Source: UBA6170 sp942491385 (GTDB taxonomy: Bacteria; Chloroflexota; Anaerolineae; Anaerolineales; Anaerolineaceae). From it: DNA of 64,000 bases. Shown piece by piece: positions 50,062-59,618 of the stretch. Below the pieces are notes generated by a model that saw only the letters and a program-made list of their open reading frames with translations, searched no databases and had not been told where the DNA came from. Each line of letters opens with the position of its first letter. Position 1 is the stretch's first letter. The stretch spans positions 62,001 to 126,000 of the forward strand of contig CALOAF010000007.1 of assembly GCA_942491385.1 (NCBI GenBank), written 5' to 3'. Made by a program: the position numbers and the translations under genes.

Positions 50062-51948
50062 TTATTGTTTTGCAGTTAAGGGCAGATATACAACTTCGCT
50101 CATCGTTTTCACAGTGAAAGGATCATTAATCGTAGAGCCAAAGTCATTGATGGCAGTGATGGTAATGATATAGGTTGTTCCTCTTTCCAATCCGGAGATT
50201 TGGATAGGTAACTGGCTGATTTCGAGTCCTTGATCAAGTGCCATTGTATGGGTTAACTCGTCCTCAATTTGAATAATGTAGGTAATGTCACCATCAGTGG
50301 ACCGCCAATCTAGTGTGATGCTGGAAATTAATGAAAAGATCTTGATATCCGTTATCGGAGCTGGGGGGTTGCAATTTATTAGGCCTGTCGTAGCAATATT
50401 ACTGAAGTCAGAATTTCCATTCTGATTATAGGCATTAACCCGATAGTAAAATTGTCCACCACACACAGGGCTTTGATCAATAAATGTGGACGTATTTGCA
50501 GGTAATGAAAATAAGGCAGACCAATTTATTCCATCTGTTGATCGTTCAACTTTAAACCCCTGTTCATCATTGCTATTATCAACGAATCCGACCAAAATTT
50601 CACTTGCCTTTACATCCAGAATTGTTAGATTTGTCGGTGCTAAGGGAGCAATTTTCGCACTCCGAAAATTAGCTACGATAGAAGCAGTGTTATTTAATGT
50701 CATCCGATTGTCTGCACTATTAGTGGCTGTTGAGACCACACCTGTTGGTCTTCCATTGTAAAGCACCTCAGGGTTCGACCAATTATTTACGCGGGGGCAA
50801 CCACCAGAACAGTTATATGCCATCACTGTTCGGAAAGATAGGCTGGGATCCTGATATCCATAAGAGTAACTATACATGGCAGATCCACCTCCGGTATTCA
50901 AACGGTCGTGATGGGCACCCATATTGTGCCCGGTTTCGTGGGCAAATGAATAATAACCGGTCGCACAGCCTCGGGAAACCAGACTATTCCCGACTGAGTC
51001 ATAGGTGTAACTGGGAGTCATTAGCCAACCGATGCCACAATATGTCATATTATTAACAATCATCACAACCAGATCTGCCCCATAGGTATTGCGTAAATTA
51101 CGCGCTTCATCGATAACATTATCTTGATTGGTTAAGTGCGAAAGAGCCGTACTCCAACCTGAACCGGTAGATAGAATACTTTCATCATAATTTATTTCTG
51201 CTGCATGAACTAACCTCATTCTAGAGAAAATGCCACTGCGTTCATAGCCTGTATTTGTCTCGCTGACTGCCAGATTAATCAGGTTTAGCATATTTGCTGT
51301 TCCACCTGCACCGGACCGGGCAGCAGCGGTATAAACAACCAGAACATCTATCACATATCCACTATCGGATGATGGGATCGTGAGGTTTGGTTCAAAAATC
51401 CCTTCTGTTGGTTCAACGGATTCTGGTATGATATCCAATTCATCAGGAAATTGAGATTGGTCAATTTCTTCGAATTGATAAAACCCTTTTCCATCCTCTC
51501 TCAAATGATATTGTCTTCCATGAAATTCCAGGTTAGCACTCACTACCTCGTTAGTGGAAACCACAATAATGGAACTGTCTGGTTCATTATTTAAGATACC
51601 AGACATGATAAATCCTGATTGGAGGGTGTGTTCAATTTTTTCGAATGTGACATCGAACGAAAGATCTACAAATAGTTTGATTTGGGCTGACTGGTTTTTA
51701 TGTTGATTGGTGAATAAATCACTGGCTATTTTTTCAATTGCAACTGTGTTTAAATTTACTTTCTGAGTTCTGGCAACGCCCACTTCCTGAGAAGTAACAG
51801 ATAAAGGGTTATTGGTATTCCGGTCTAACTCGGAAATGACAGGTGGGTGATTATCCGTTGCGTAAACGAATGGGATGTTTAATCCCAGCGATATGATGAC
51901 GCCTAAGTAAATGAATATTCGAAAAATTCGTGTTGAATCCAGTCTCAT
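50062..51948 (-). CDS. Secreted reprolysin-like (M12-type) metalloprotease with fibronectin type III repeats
   Basis: A 628-residue exported protease. The ATG at 51948 follows TAGGAGT and gives a clean signal peptide (RIFIYLGVIISLGLNIPFVYA, cleavage near residue 30). A pro-region (~30-200) precedes the catalytic domain (~205-420), which starts YVIDVLVVYTAAARSG and holds the zinc motif HETGHNMGAHHD, the extended reprolysin/metzincin signature. The Met-turn candidate is in FRTVMAYNC. Two FN3-like modules follow (~430-530 and ~535-620). The chain ends in VYLPLTAKQ, a tail type I associate with Chloroflexota exported proteins. It probably degrades extracellular protein. Confidence 0.92.
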   Translation of the reverse strand: MRLDSTRIFRIFIYLGVIISLGLNIPFVYATDNHPPVISELDRNTNNPLSVTSQEVGVARTQKVNLNTVAIEKIASDLFTNQHKNQSAQIKLFVDLSFDVTFEKIEHTLQSGFIMSGILNNEPDSSIIVVSTNEVVSANLEFHGRQYHLREDGKGFYQFEEIDQSQFPDELDIIPESVEPTEGIFEPNLTIPSSDSGYVIDVLVVYTAAARSGAGGTANMLNLINLAVSETNTGYERSGIFSRMRLVHAAEINYDESILSTGSGWSTALSHLTNQDNVIDEARNLRNTYGADLVVMIVNNMTYCGIGWLMTPSYTYDSVGNSLVSRGCATGYYSFAHETGHNMGAHHDRLNTGGGSAMYSYSYGYQDPSLSFRTVMAYNCSGGCPRVNNWSNPEVLYNGRPTGVVSTATNSADNRMTLNNTASIVANFRSAKIAPLAPTNLTILDVKASEILVGFVDNSNDEQGFKVERSTDGINWSALFSLPANTSTFIDQSPVCGGQFYYRVNAYNQNGNSDFSNIATTGLINCNPPAPITDIKIFSLISSITLDWRSTDGDITYIIQIEDELTHTMALDQGLEISQLPIQISGLERGTTYIITITAINDFGSTINDPFTVKTMSEVVYLPLTAKQ

Positions 51949-52087
51949 TTTTACTCCTAAAATATATCTGCACATATTTCAGGATAAAAATAGCACACCG
52001 AATGTGTTTTATACGGAGGGTGTTAGGTGATTGTAAGGGGATCAATCAAGAATACTATGATTGTAAAGTGATTTCAAACTTTTTAAG

Positions 52088-53311
52088 TTAATTTCCAGTT
52101 ATAAATTGGTCATAAAAACTCGCTAATTGGTTGCGTACCAATTCGGCATCTGCCCGCGATACTAGTAATGCGTGATTGAAACTCGTCGCTCGCTGTCGAA
52201 GTTTTTGATCGTCATAGGCATAGATTATGGCATTTGCCAGCTCAACAAAGTTAGTGGGTGGCACAAGAAGACCATTGATACCAGGCGTGATCCATTCCCG
52301 TAATGATTCGATATCGCCTACAATCGGAAAACAACCACATGCCATCGTTTCCAGCAATGTATTCGGGGTGCCATCATGAGTTGTGACCGACACAGAAATT
52401 TGAGCGCGGTGAAAGATAGACCATAAAATATCCTGGGATAAGGTCGGTAACAATTTCACATTTTCCTGAATTTTCAGTCGTTCGACCCAATGCTGTGCTT
52501 CTGGTTTTCCTTGCATGCCAGGGCAAAGAAAGATTGCTTGAGGAAGTTTTTTGAGAACAAGAGAGATGGATTGAAAGAATACATCTGTTTGCGCATAGGC
52601 TCGTATGCCTCGTGGATTGACGATCACCGGAATGTCGGCTGCAATGTTGAGATCAGCAATCTGCACTTGTTTTGCTTGCGCAATTTCCTTAAAAAGGATT
52701 CCTCCACCACCAGGGACGACCAGACCAGGTTTGGTTTCAGGAAAACCCCATTGATGGGCAAGATGGATATCCCGGTGAACATCCGCCATTACGCCATCAG
52801 CTCTTTGCATAGCTTCAAAAGTCAAATCTTTCATCTTTTGGTTTGCATTGGCGTGTAAGGTGAAGTCATTACCCCAAACAGAAACGATTAAAGGAATTTC
52901 CTGGGGGATAATTGAGGCTAACATCCCTTCATAGGGGATCCGTAATGCATGAACCAGATCGGGTTTCAAATCAGAGATAATATTTATTAATTCAGTCTGG
53001 TATTTTGGCAAGGTGGCTGGTCCGAGCAGATATCGAATTTTCATCACAAGCGGCCGTGCATTTTGGATGATAGATTTTTTCCAATTTTTTCCTGATTGTT
53101 TATCCGGTTTGAGCACAGAAGGATTAATTTCTTTTTCTCCTGCTGCGCTGAAGGCAACTGGCAAGATAAAAAGCTGATCTACGGAAGGTCTGCTTGACAA
53201 AGGATAAGTGGAAACCATCGAAACCCGAAAATCAAGTGAGTGCAGCATATCAATCCATCTTTTTGTGATTGCGCTGCGTCCATCCGCAATTAACAGAATA
53301 TGCTTACTCAT
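52088..53311 (-). CDS. Glycosyltransferase, GT4 type
   Basis: A 407-residue GT-B fold glycosyltransferase. It begins HILLIADGRSAITKRWIDML and has the acceptor-domain patch LKPDLVHALRIPYEGMLAS near residue 113. The C-terminal nucleotide-sugar domain includes DVFFQSISLVLKKLPQ near 240, and SVTTHDGTPNTLLETMACGCFPIVGD near 305 with the E-x7-E-like acidic residues of GT4 enzymes. It overlaps the upstream glycosyltransferase gene by four bases. Both probably act on a cell-surface polysaccharide or glycolipid; donor and acceptor are unknown. Confidence 0.9.
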   Translation of the reverse strand: MSKHILLIADGRSAITKRWIDMLHSLDFRVSMVSTYPLSSRPSVDQLFILPVAFSAAGEKEINPSVLKPDKQSGKNWKKSIIQNARPLVMKIRYLLGPATLPKYQTELINIISDLKPDLVHALRIPYEGMLASIIPQEIPLIVSVWGNDFTLHANANQKMKDLTFEAMQRADGVMADVHRDIHLAHQWGFPETKPGLVVPGGGGILFKEIAQAKQVQIADLNIAADIPVIVNPRGIRAYAQTDVFFQSISLVLKKLPQAIFLCPGMQGKPEAQHWVERLKIQENVKLLPTLSQDILWSIFHRAQISVSVTTHDGTPNTLLETMACGCFPIVGDIESLREWITPGINGLLVPPTNFVELANAIIYAYDDQKLRQRATSFNHALLVSRADAELVRNQLASFYDQFITGN

Positions 53312-54420
53312 CGTGCCTTTTCCCTGGATAGAGCATCCATGCTGGCTTCTATGAAAATGGAAACCATCTGATCAATATTTACACTTGTTTTGACAGTTTG
53401 GTAAGCTGCCAGCCCTTTCTGAGGCAAACGTTCAGGGTAACTCAGCGCTGAAGATATCGCATCAAGTAATGCTTTTGGATCATTGGGGGGGATATTCCAG
53501 CCATTCTCATTGTTGACGAGATCCGTTTGGGTACCGTCACCTTCTGCAACAATAACCGGTAATGCATGTGCCATGGCTTGTTGGACTGCCAGCCCACCCG
53601 TTCCAGGCAGGACGAATAAATCTGCCTCGTTGAGTATGGACTCTAATTCTTTTCCAAATTTCTCACCCCAGAATTTTGTGTCAGGGTAAATATTTGCTGC
53701 CAGGGTTTCCAATTCAGTGCGGATCGAGCCATTCCCTACAATCCAGAGCTGTGGTTGGAGTTTTTTTGGTAATTGAGAACAAGTTTTAATAAGCGTATCC
53801 AACCTTTTTCTGGGCTGCAATCTACCCACATACAATAGGATTGGCTTGTTATCCTCCTGCCAGGCTTTTCGAATAGGCGGTTTGCCAATTGGGGCAGGTA
53901 CAATGGCATTTTTAGCCACAAAAACCTGGTTTGGTTTAAACCCAGCCTGGGTGTATTGTTGGGCACCTTTTTGGCTGTAGCTAATGATGTTTGTCAATGA
54001 TCCCAAGAATTGGGTACGAGAATAATTCCGAAGAAATGAAAATGCACCTGTGTATTGGGGTACCCCTAAACCCCAACCGATGACTGGCTTTTGTTGGTTT
54101 TTCATCCAGCGCATGACAGAAGGTGTAGATAGGTAACGAGGGTTGGCTTCCACGATTAACACATCCGGTTGCCAATTTTTAACCCATCCTAAAAACTGGG
54201 GTTGAAGACATAAATAAAACTTACCCTTCAGCAGGTGGATATTTTGTGTAAATTCAAAATCTATCCCAGTCAGATGATCAACGATAGAAATCATTTCTTC
54301 AGGTTGTGGGGCGCCAGCGATCACTCCCAATTCAATTTCTGGCTGCTTTGACAATAATTGCAAAAATGGTGCACGATAGCCAGGGATCACACGTTGTTGA
54401 ATCGCTAATCGGATTTTCAT
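53308..54420 (-). CDS. Glycosyltransferase, GT4 type
   Basis: A 370-residue GT-B glycosyltransferase. N-terminal domain: RLAIQQRVIPGYRAPFLQLLS and WQPDVLIVEANPRYLSTPS. C-terminal domain: PILLYVGRLQPRKRLDTLIK near residue 193, WIVGNGSIRTELETLA near 224 and FVLPGTGGLAVQQAMAHALPVIVAEGDGTQ near 270, the sugar-nucleotide site. The start overlaps the sbcC stop (ATGA) and the end overlaps the next glycosyltransferase, so it is co-translated with both. Confidence 0.9.
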   Translation of the reverse strand: MKIRLAIQQRVIPGYRAPFLQLLSKQPEIELGVIAGAPQPEEMISIVDHLTGIDFEFTQNIHLLKGKFYLCLQPQFLGWVKNWQPDVLIVEANPRYLSTPSVMRWMKNQQKPVIGWGLGVPQYTGAFSFLRNYSRTQFLGSLTNIISYSQKGAQQYTQAGFKPNQVFVAKNAIVPAPIGKPPIRKAWQEDNKPILLYVGRLQPRKRLDTLIKTCSQLPKKLQPQLWIVGNGSIRTELETLAANIYPDTKFWGEKFGKELESILNEADLFVLPGTGGLAVQQAMAHALPVIVAEGDGTQTDLVNNENGWNIPPNDPKALLDAISSALSYPERLPQKGLAAYQTVKTSVNIDQMVSIFIEASMDALSREKAR

Positions 54421-56987
54421 GAATACACAATCACTTCAGCCCGTGAACCACTAGGCGTCTTTTCTACTTCAATTCTTCCAGGAAAGGCATCTTTCAATTC
54501 TTCGAGGTGTGTGATGATTAAGATTTTTGAAAAATCCTTCTTTACAAGATTTATTGTTTCTACCAGACGACTGCGGCCGGTGTTGTCCTGACTGCCAAAA
54601 CCTTCATCGATTACCAATGTTTGCAAGCGCGCACCGGACCGTTTTGCCAGCACCTGGGATAGGGCCAGTCTGATTGCAAAATTTATGCGGAAGGCTTCCC
54701 CGCCGGAGAACATCTCATAAGCTCTGGTATGACCACTGGCGTCATTGATAAGAATATCAAGAGTCTCTTTTTTATCCTGTCTCTTCTTGTCTTTATACTC
54801 ACTTTGGGTTTCAAAATGAATGGATAATTGACCTAAAGTCAATCGATCAAGCAGTTCGTTGGCATGTGCTTCAATTTCCGGCAGCGCTTGTTCAATCAAC
54901 AAGGCTGGCACTCCTTTTTTACCAAAAGCTTCTTCTAATTTCTGATATCTGCTGATTTTCACTATCAGGTGATCCAACTCGGACTGAATTGTTTCTTTGT
55001 CTATTTTTTTTCGTTCGATGGTATCTAATTTTTGTTTTTCTGCCCCTAATCGACGGCTGATCTGACTGATTTCTATGTCAATTGAATCTAATTCTTTTTT
55101 CAGACCGAGAATATCAGGCAAATTAACATATAGATTCTCAAACTCGCTTTGCATAGTCGTGAGTATTTTGGATTTTTCAGCCAGTTCCTTTTCATTGTTC
55201 TGGATATCATCCATCAATTCAGCTTTTTGTTTTTTTATAGGTTCGAGGGTTGCCTGTGCTGATTCCAGCTTGCGAAATTTTTCTTCAGTTCCACGCAGCT
55301 TATTTTCCTGTTGTTGAATGGACAAATGCTGGTTTTCGTCGTAGTTTATCTTTTTAATTTCATCTTCGAGGGCAACCACCTGAGAATGAAATTTCTTTTC
55401 AAAGAAACGGTTTTCTATTTGTTTTAATGTGTTTTGATATGTAGAGGAATGCTTTTTCTGCCACTCATCGATTGATTTTTCAATTTGTTCTTTATTCACC
55501 CTTTTCTCTGTCATCAGATTCTGGAGATGAATATTTTCATTTTCTATCGTTTCAATATTTTTCAGTTCTACGCTTATTTTGTTGCTTTCTTTTTGAAACT
55601 GACTGATTAACTTATTTTCAGCGTCAATCAATTTGTTGCGTTCAAGTCCTTCTTTGATGATCAATGATTCATATTTTTCTCTATGATCCTGGGTGAGTGG
55701 TTGACTGCAAAAAGGACAATCTGGACCGGCGACACGGAATTCTTTCAAGTGGTTTCGTTTTTCATTGTTTAGATTTTCTAAATGTTTAATGTTTTGTTTT
55801 CTGGAGGTAATATCCCTTAGAAGATTTTGCATCATTTCGTTCAGGCCTGCTTTTTTCGAAATTGAATTAGCAAACTCCTCCTGCTTCCGGGCGAGTTCGA
55901 CTAACTCTTCTTCAATTTCAGGAAGTTTTTTTCTAAATCGATCAATCTCTGTCTTTTTTTCTTCCAGATTAATCTTCTGGTTCGTGAGGGATTCATTTTG
56001 TTTCTCTATTTGGTGATTAATATTTATTAATTCATGATTTGCTTTTTGATAAAGGTTCGCTTTTTTGTTAAATTCATCCAACTGATAGCGAATTTTGATC
56101 CACTGTTTATAATTTTCTTCGATTTGGACTGCATTTTGAACTTGTTTCTCCAAATCTTCAATCTGGGTGATTAAATTATTTTGGCGGATTTTATTTTTTC
56201 CTAAGCTGGATGTAAGTTTTTCAACATCTTTTTTTTGTTGCTCAATTTGTGAGGCTGCATTTATCCTGGCGGAATCCAATTGTTTTGCCTGATCAATAAT
56301 TTGGTTATGATCTTGTTTGGCTTTGATTTTAATTTCCAGGTCCTTTTGGGTTTGAGCCAGATTGAATTTAATCTGTTCCTCATTGGCTATCTCATTATTA
56401 ACATCAGTCAGGATGCTTTCAAGGCGTTTTTTTTCGGATTCAGTATCTTTCCGAATTTCTCTTGTTTGCATAAGATAATTCTCCCAAACATCCAACCCCA
56501 GAATATTCGAGAGAATGGCCTTGCGATCTCCAGAAGTTAATTGTGTAAATTGGTCTGCTTTTCCTTGCAGGAAGAAGGAGGCGTTGATAAATGTCTCGTA
56601 ATCCATCTGTAAAGTTAATTCAATTCTTTTTTGTGTAATACTTACAGAATGCTCGGTCAGGGTGCGCCAATGGTCGGCTGCCGGATCCCGCACATAAAAT
56701 TCGAGCAATTGTGTTTTATCCATTTGTTTTGTGCGCCGGACTCTGAAAAGTTGTTGTTCGTATTCAAAGTCTAGTATCACCAGGGCTGTATCAGATTGTT
56801 GGTTGATCACCTGATCATTTCTTGCGCGGGCATTCCCGAATAACGCCCAGGTTAAGGCATCCAAAATGGAAGATTTTCCTGCACCATTCGGGCCAGTAAT
56901 ACTGGCTAAATGGATTTGTTCAAAATTGATATCAACAGGTTCCTGATAGGATAAAAAACCTTGAATTGTGAGATTAACAGGGATCAT
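54417..56987 (-). CDS. sbcC: Exonuclease subunit SbcC (Rad50-like SMC ATPase)
   Basis: An 856-residue coiled-coil ATPase that works with SbcD in processing DNA ends and hairpins. Walker A is TGPNGAGKSSILDAL near residue 35. Long coiled-coil arms run from ~170 to ~420 and ~450 to ~690, with the zinc hook CPFCSQ between them near 425. The ABC signature is MFSGGEAFRINFAIRLA near 763, and Walker B is LVIDEGFGSQD near 795. The length is shorter than E. coli SbcC but usual for Rad50-like forms. It overlaps the CorC-like gene upstream and a glycosyltransferase downstream by four bases each. Confidence 0.95.
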   Translation of the reverse strand: MIPVNLTIQGFLSYQEPVDINFEQIHLASITGPNGAGKSSILDALTWALFGNARARNDQVINQQSDTALVILDFEYEQQLFRVRRTKQMDKTQLLEFYVRDPAADHWRTLTEHSVSITQKRIELTLQMDYETFINASFFLQGKADQFTQLTSGDRKAILSNILGLDVWENYLMQTREIRKDTESEKKRLESILTDVNNEIANEEQIKFNLAQTQKDLEIKIKAKQDHNQIIDQAKQLDSARINAASQIEQQKKDVEKLTSSLGKNKIRQNNLITQIEDLEKQVQNAVQIEENYKQWIKIRYQLDEFNKKANLYQKANHELININHQIEKQNESLTNQKINLEEKKTEIDRFRKKLPEIEEELVELARKQEEFANSISKKAGLNEMMQNLLRDITSRKQNIKHLENLNNEKRNHLKEFRVAGPDCPFCSQPLTQDHREKYESLIIKEGLERNKLIDAENKLISQFQKESNKISVELKNIETIENENIHLQNLMTEKRVNKEQIEKSIDEWQKKHSSTYQNTLKQIENRFFEKKFHSQVVALEDEIKKINYDENQHLSIQQQENKLRGTEEKFRKLESAQATLEPIKKQKAELMDDIQNNEKELAEKSKILTTMQSEFENLYVNLPDILGLKKELDSIDIEISQISRRLGAEKQKLDTIERKKIDKETIQSELDHLIVKISRYQKLEEAFGKKGVPALLIEQALPEIEAHANELLDRLTLGQLSIHFETQSEYKDKKRQDKKETLDILINDASGHTRAYEMFSGGEAFRINFAIRLALSQVLAKRSGARLQTLVIDEGFGSQDNTGRSRLVETINLVKKDFSKILIITHLEELKDAFPGRIEVEKTPSGSRAEVIVYS

Positions 56988-58321
56988 ATCTCAGAGACCG
57001 AATCACCAATTGTTTGATCATCCAGATTGATTGGATGTACCAGCACTTTGTCAACCCGCTTGCCATCCATATCAACGATTTCGAAGCGCATATTATAAAC
57101 ATCAAAATATTGACCAACTTCTGGGATACTATCCAGTATGGTCATCATAAATCCACCCAGGGTTTGAAACCCCACACGATCTTCTTCGGGTAATGTTTCA
57201 ATCCCCAATAATTCTTTGATATCATCGATGGCTAGCAATCCGTCCATCAACCAGGAGCCATCCTCCCGTTGAATAATTTGGATTTCTTCTTCCTCGCCGG
57301 CGGTAGGGATTGATCCTACGATTGATTTAAGCACATCATAGAGGGTTACCATACCCAGGACACCACTGAATTCATCAATCACCAATGCGGCGTGTGCTCC
57401 GGCTTCTTTAATCAGGTCCAGTGCTTTTAAGGCGGATGTGCTATCCGGAACAAATAAGGGGGATTGAATCAAATCAGGAATGGACGGAGTAGCCCCATTC
57501 AGGCTCTGACTCAGTAAATCTTTCCCTAATAAAACACCCTGTACATTATCCAATTCACCGGTTGCGACGGGAAAGCGGCTATGGTTTGATTGGATGACCT
57601 GTTCCAATATTGCCTCAATCGGTTCTTCCAGGTCAATCCACTCGATTTCCGTACGCGGGGTCATGATCGAGTCGATATACCTTCCTCCCAGGCGAAAAAT
57701 ACCGGTTACCATATCTTCTTCTGCGGATTCGAAAATGCCTGATTGAGTGCCTTGCTTCATCAGTACTTTAATTTCTTCTTCCGTAATAATGGGATCTTTT
57801 GACTTCTCAACTCCAAGGATTTTTAAACCAATTTCTGTAGACGCGCTGAGTAGCCTCACAATGGGTGAGGTTAACCAGGAAATTACCTTCATGGGCATGG
57901 CTACCGCTGAAGCAATTTTTTCTGGAGAGTTCATACCCAATCGTTTGGGAATCAGTTCTCCGATGACCAGAGAAAAATAAGTTGTCAATAAAACGACGAT
58001 TGCAACGGACAATATTTCGCTATATGGTTCTAACCGGGATACTTTCTGAAAAATCAGACTCAAATCAGAGGAAATTGATGCGCCACCCAGGGCACCGGAT
58101 AAGATGCCAATTAAAGTAATACCGATTTGAACTGTGGAAAGAAATTTATTGGGATTTTCCGAAATATCGAGTGCAACCTGGGCAGATCTTAAACCATCTT
58201 TGGCCATTTGTTGTAATCTAACTTTTCTGGCAGAAATAAGTGAGATTTCTGACATTGCAAATATTCCATTGATGATGATCAAAATAAAAATTATTAATAT
58301 ACTCAGAAAAATGTTGTTCAT
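56984..58321 (-). CDS. HlyC/CorC-family (CNNM plus CBS) membrane protein
   Basis: A 445-residue protein with a DUF21/CNNM membrane domain (~1-190, four hydrophobic segments; AMSEISLISARKVRLQQMAKDG and VGELIPKRLGMNSPEKIA are typical). A CBS pair follows (~205-335; VTGIFRLGGRYIDSIMTPRTEI and VIDEFSGVLGMVTLYDVLKSIVG). A C-terminal CorC/HlyC transporter-associated domain (~350-435) ends it. Such proteins act in Mg2+/Co2+ efflux or homeostasis; the old hemolysin label is not functional evidence. It lies between sbcD (10 bp upstream) and sbcC (four-base overlap), an unusual place. Confidence 0.93.
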   Translation of the reverse strand: MNNIFLSILIIFILIIINGIFAMSEISLISARKVRLQQMAKDGLRSAQVALDISENPNKFLSTVQIGITLIGILSGALGGASISSDLSLIFQKVSRLEPYSEILSVAIVVLLTTYFSLVIGELIPKRLGMNSPEKIASAVAMPMKVISWLTSPIVRLLSASTEIGLKILGVEKSKDPIITEEEIKVLMKQGTQSGIFESAEEDMVTGIFRLGGRYIDSIMTPRTEIEWIDLEEPIEAILEQVIQSNHSRFPVATGELDNVQGVLLGKDLLSQSLNGATPSIPDLIQSPLFVPDSTSALKALDLIKEAGAHAALVIDEFSGVLGMVTLYDVLKSIVGSIPTAGEEEEIQIIQREDGSWLMDGLLAIDDIKELLGIETLPEEDRVGFQTLGGFMMTILDSIPEVGQYFDVYNMRFEIVDMDGKRVDKVLVHPINLDDQTIGDSVSEI

Positions 58322-58331
58322 GCTCCCTTAT

Positions 58332-59606
58332 CTAGGTAATGATCTCTTCATCATTTTGATTATAGATGATTTCTTTAGCGATTACCTGTAACTTCTCAAT
58401 TTCTTCAGGGGAGATCTTTTGACTCTCCCAATACAACGCCAATAAATTTTCGTGCGGTAAGTTCGAAATGCTTTCATCCTCTCCCAGGCGTAAACGGGTG
58501 GAAAAAATTGGTTTACGAATGAGGTGGAATTCTAATGCTGATGCGAAACGCTCTTGAAACCACTGATCATTAATGAGGTTATCCCAATCTTTTGGATAGA
58601 CGAGAGTGATCCGCACGACCGCATCATCCGCTTCATCAGAGCCAATCAAGTTGGTTTCTAAATAGGTGGTTATTTCTTCCGGAGTTGGCAAATTTTGGCT
58701 GGCATTCGAATTGACCTCTCTTAAGTCTAACGGGATGTCAATAAATGGACGCCCTTCCAGCAATCGCCATGAGATATTGCTCTTCCCTTTTCCAACCTCC
58801 GCAATTACAAAATATTTATCATCCTTTGCTTCGCCAAAGTCAACCCGCTCGATGGAACCCGAATAGATAATATGTGGGTGGGCGTTTTCATTCAAATCCT
58901 GTGCTTTGTGAATATGTCCCAGGGCAACATAATCAAATTCAGTTCGTTTTACCAGGCTGATGGGTAAGACAATATCGTGTCCCAGCATGATACTTCGTTC
59001 GGCGCCGTAAACTGCGCCCTGCACGGAGGCATGAGCGGTCAGGATGGTTGGGAATTCCGGGTTGATATTTTCCAGAAGTTGATCGATTATTTGGGAGGTA
59101 ATTGATTCAATGTTCGTATCTATATCATCTAAATTTTTTAATTCATCCTGATGAATGGATAGAAAACCACTGCGGGTGATCCATGGGATGGCAATAATTT
59201 GGATGGGTAAATTATTTAATTGCAGTGAGGAAAAAAACACAGGCTTAGTAACCAAATGTACATTCGGCACCAAAAGAGTATTGAATTCCTGCAGGGCTGT
59301 CGCTCTGCCTGTAGCCGGGGAGATATCGTGGTTGCCAACCAATAAAATGGTGGGTATTCCGGCCTGGGAAAGTCGCATGATTCTCTTGCCCCATTCACGT
59401 TGAAAGGTTGGTACCGGAGTACGATCTTTATAGGCATCACCAGAGAAAATCACCAGATCAACCTTTTCCTTGATTGCTGTATCAACGATGGTGTCCAGGG
59501 CTGCTAGAAAATCGAGCACACGAATGGGTAATCCGGATTGAGGATCACGTTTGCCTTGTGATGCAATATCGATATGGGCATCTGAGAAATGTAATAGTTT
59601 TATCAT
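58332..59606 (-). CDS. sbcD: Exonuclease subunit SbcD (Mre11-like nuclease)
   Basis: A 424-residue calcineurin-like phosphoesterase. Metal-binding motifs appear in order: LLHFSDAHID at residue 4, LVIFSGDAYKDRTP near 52, LLVGNHDIS near 92, ILTAHAS near 188 and YVALGHIHKAQ near 228. The C-terminal part forms the capping and SbcC-binding region. It nicks and resects DNA together with SbcC, whose gene lies after the intervening corC-like gene. It begins 12 bp after the C39-like peptidase gene on the same strand. Confidence 0.95.
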   Translation of the reverse strand: MIKLLHFSDAHIDIASQGKRDPQSGLPIRVLDFLAALDTIVDTAIKEKVDLVIFSGDAYKDRTPVPTFQREWGKRIMRLSQAGIPTILLVGNHDISPATGRATALQEFNTLLVPNVHLVTKPVFFSSLQLNNLPIQIIAIPWITRSGFLSIHQDELKNLDDIDTNIESITSQIIDQLLENINPEFPTILTAHASVQGAVYGAERSIMLGHDIVLPISLVKRTEFDYVALGHIHKAQDLNENAHPHIIYSGSIERVDFGEAKDDKYFVIAEVGKGKSNISWRLLEGRPFIDIPLDLREVNSNASQNLPTPEEITTYLETNLIGSDEADDAVVRITLVYPKDWDNLINDQWFQERFASALEFHLIRKPIFSTRLRLGEDESISNLPHENLLALYWESQKISPEEIEKLQVIAKEIIYNQNDEEIIT

Positions 59607-59618
59607 CTAGGGGAATGT

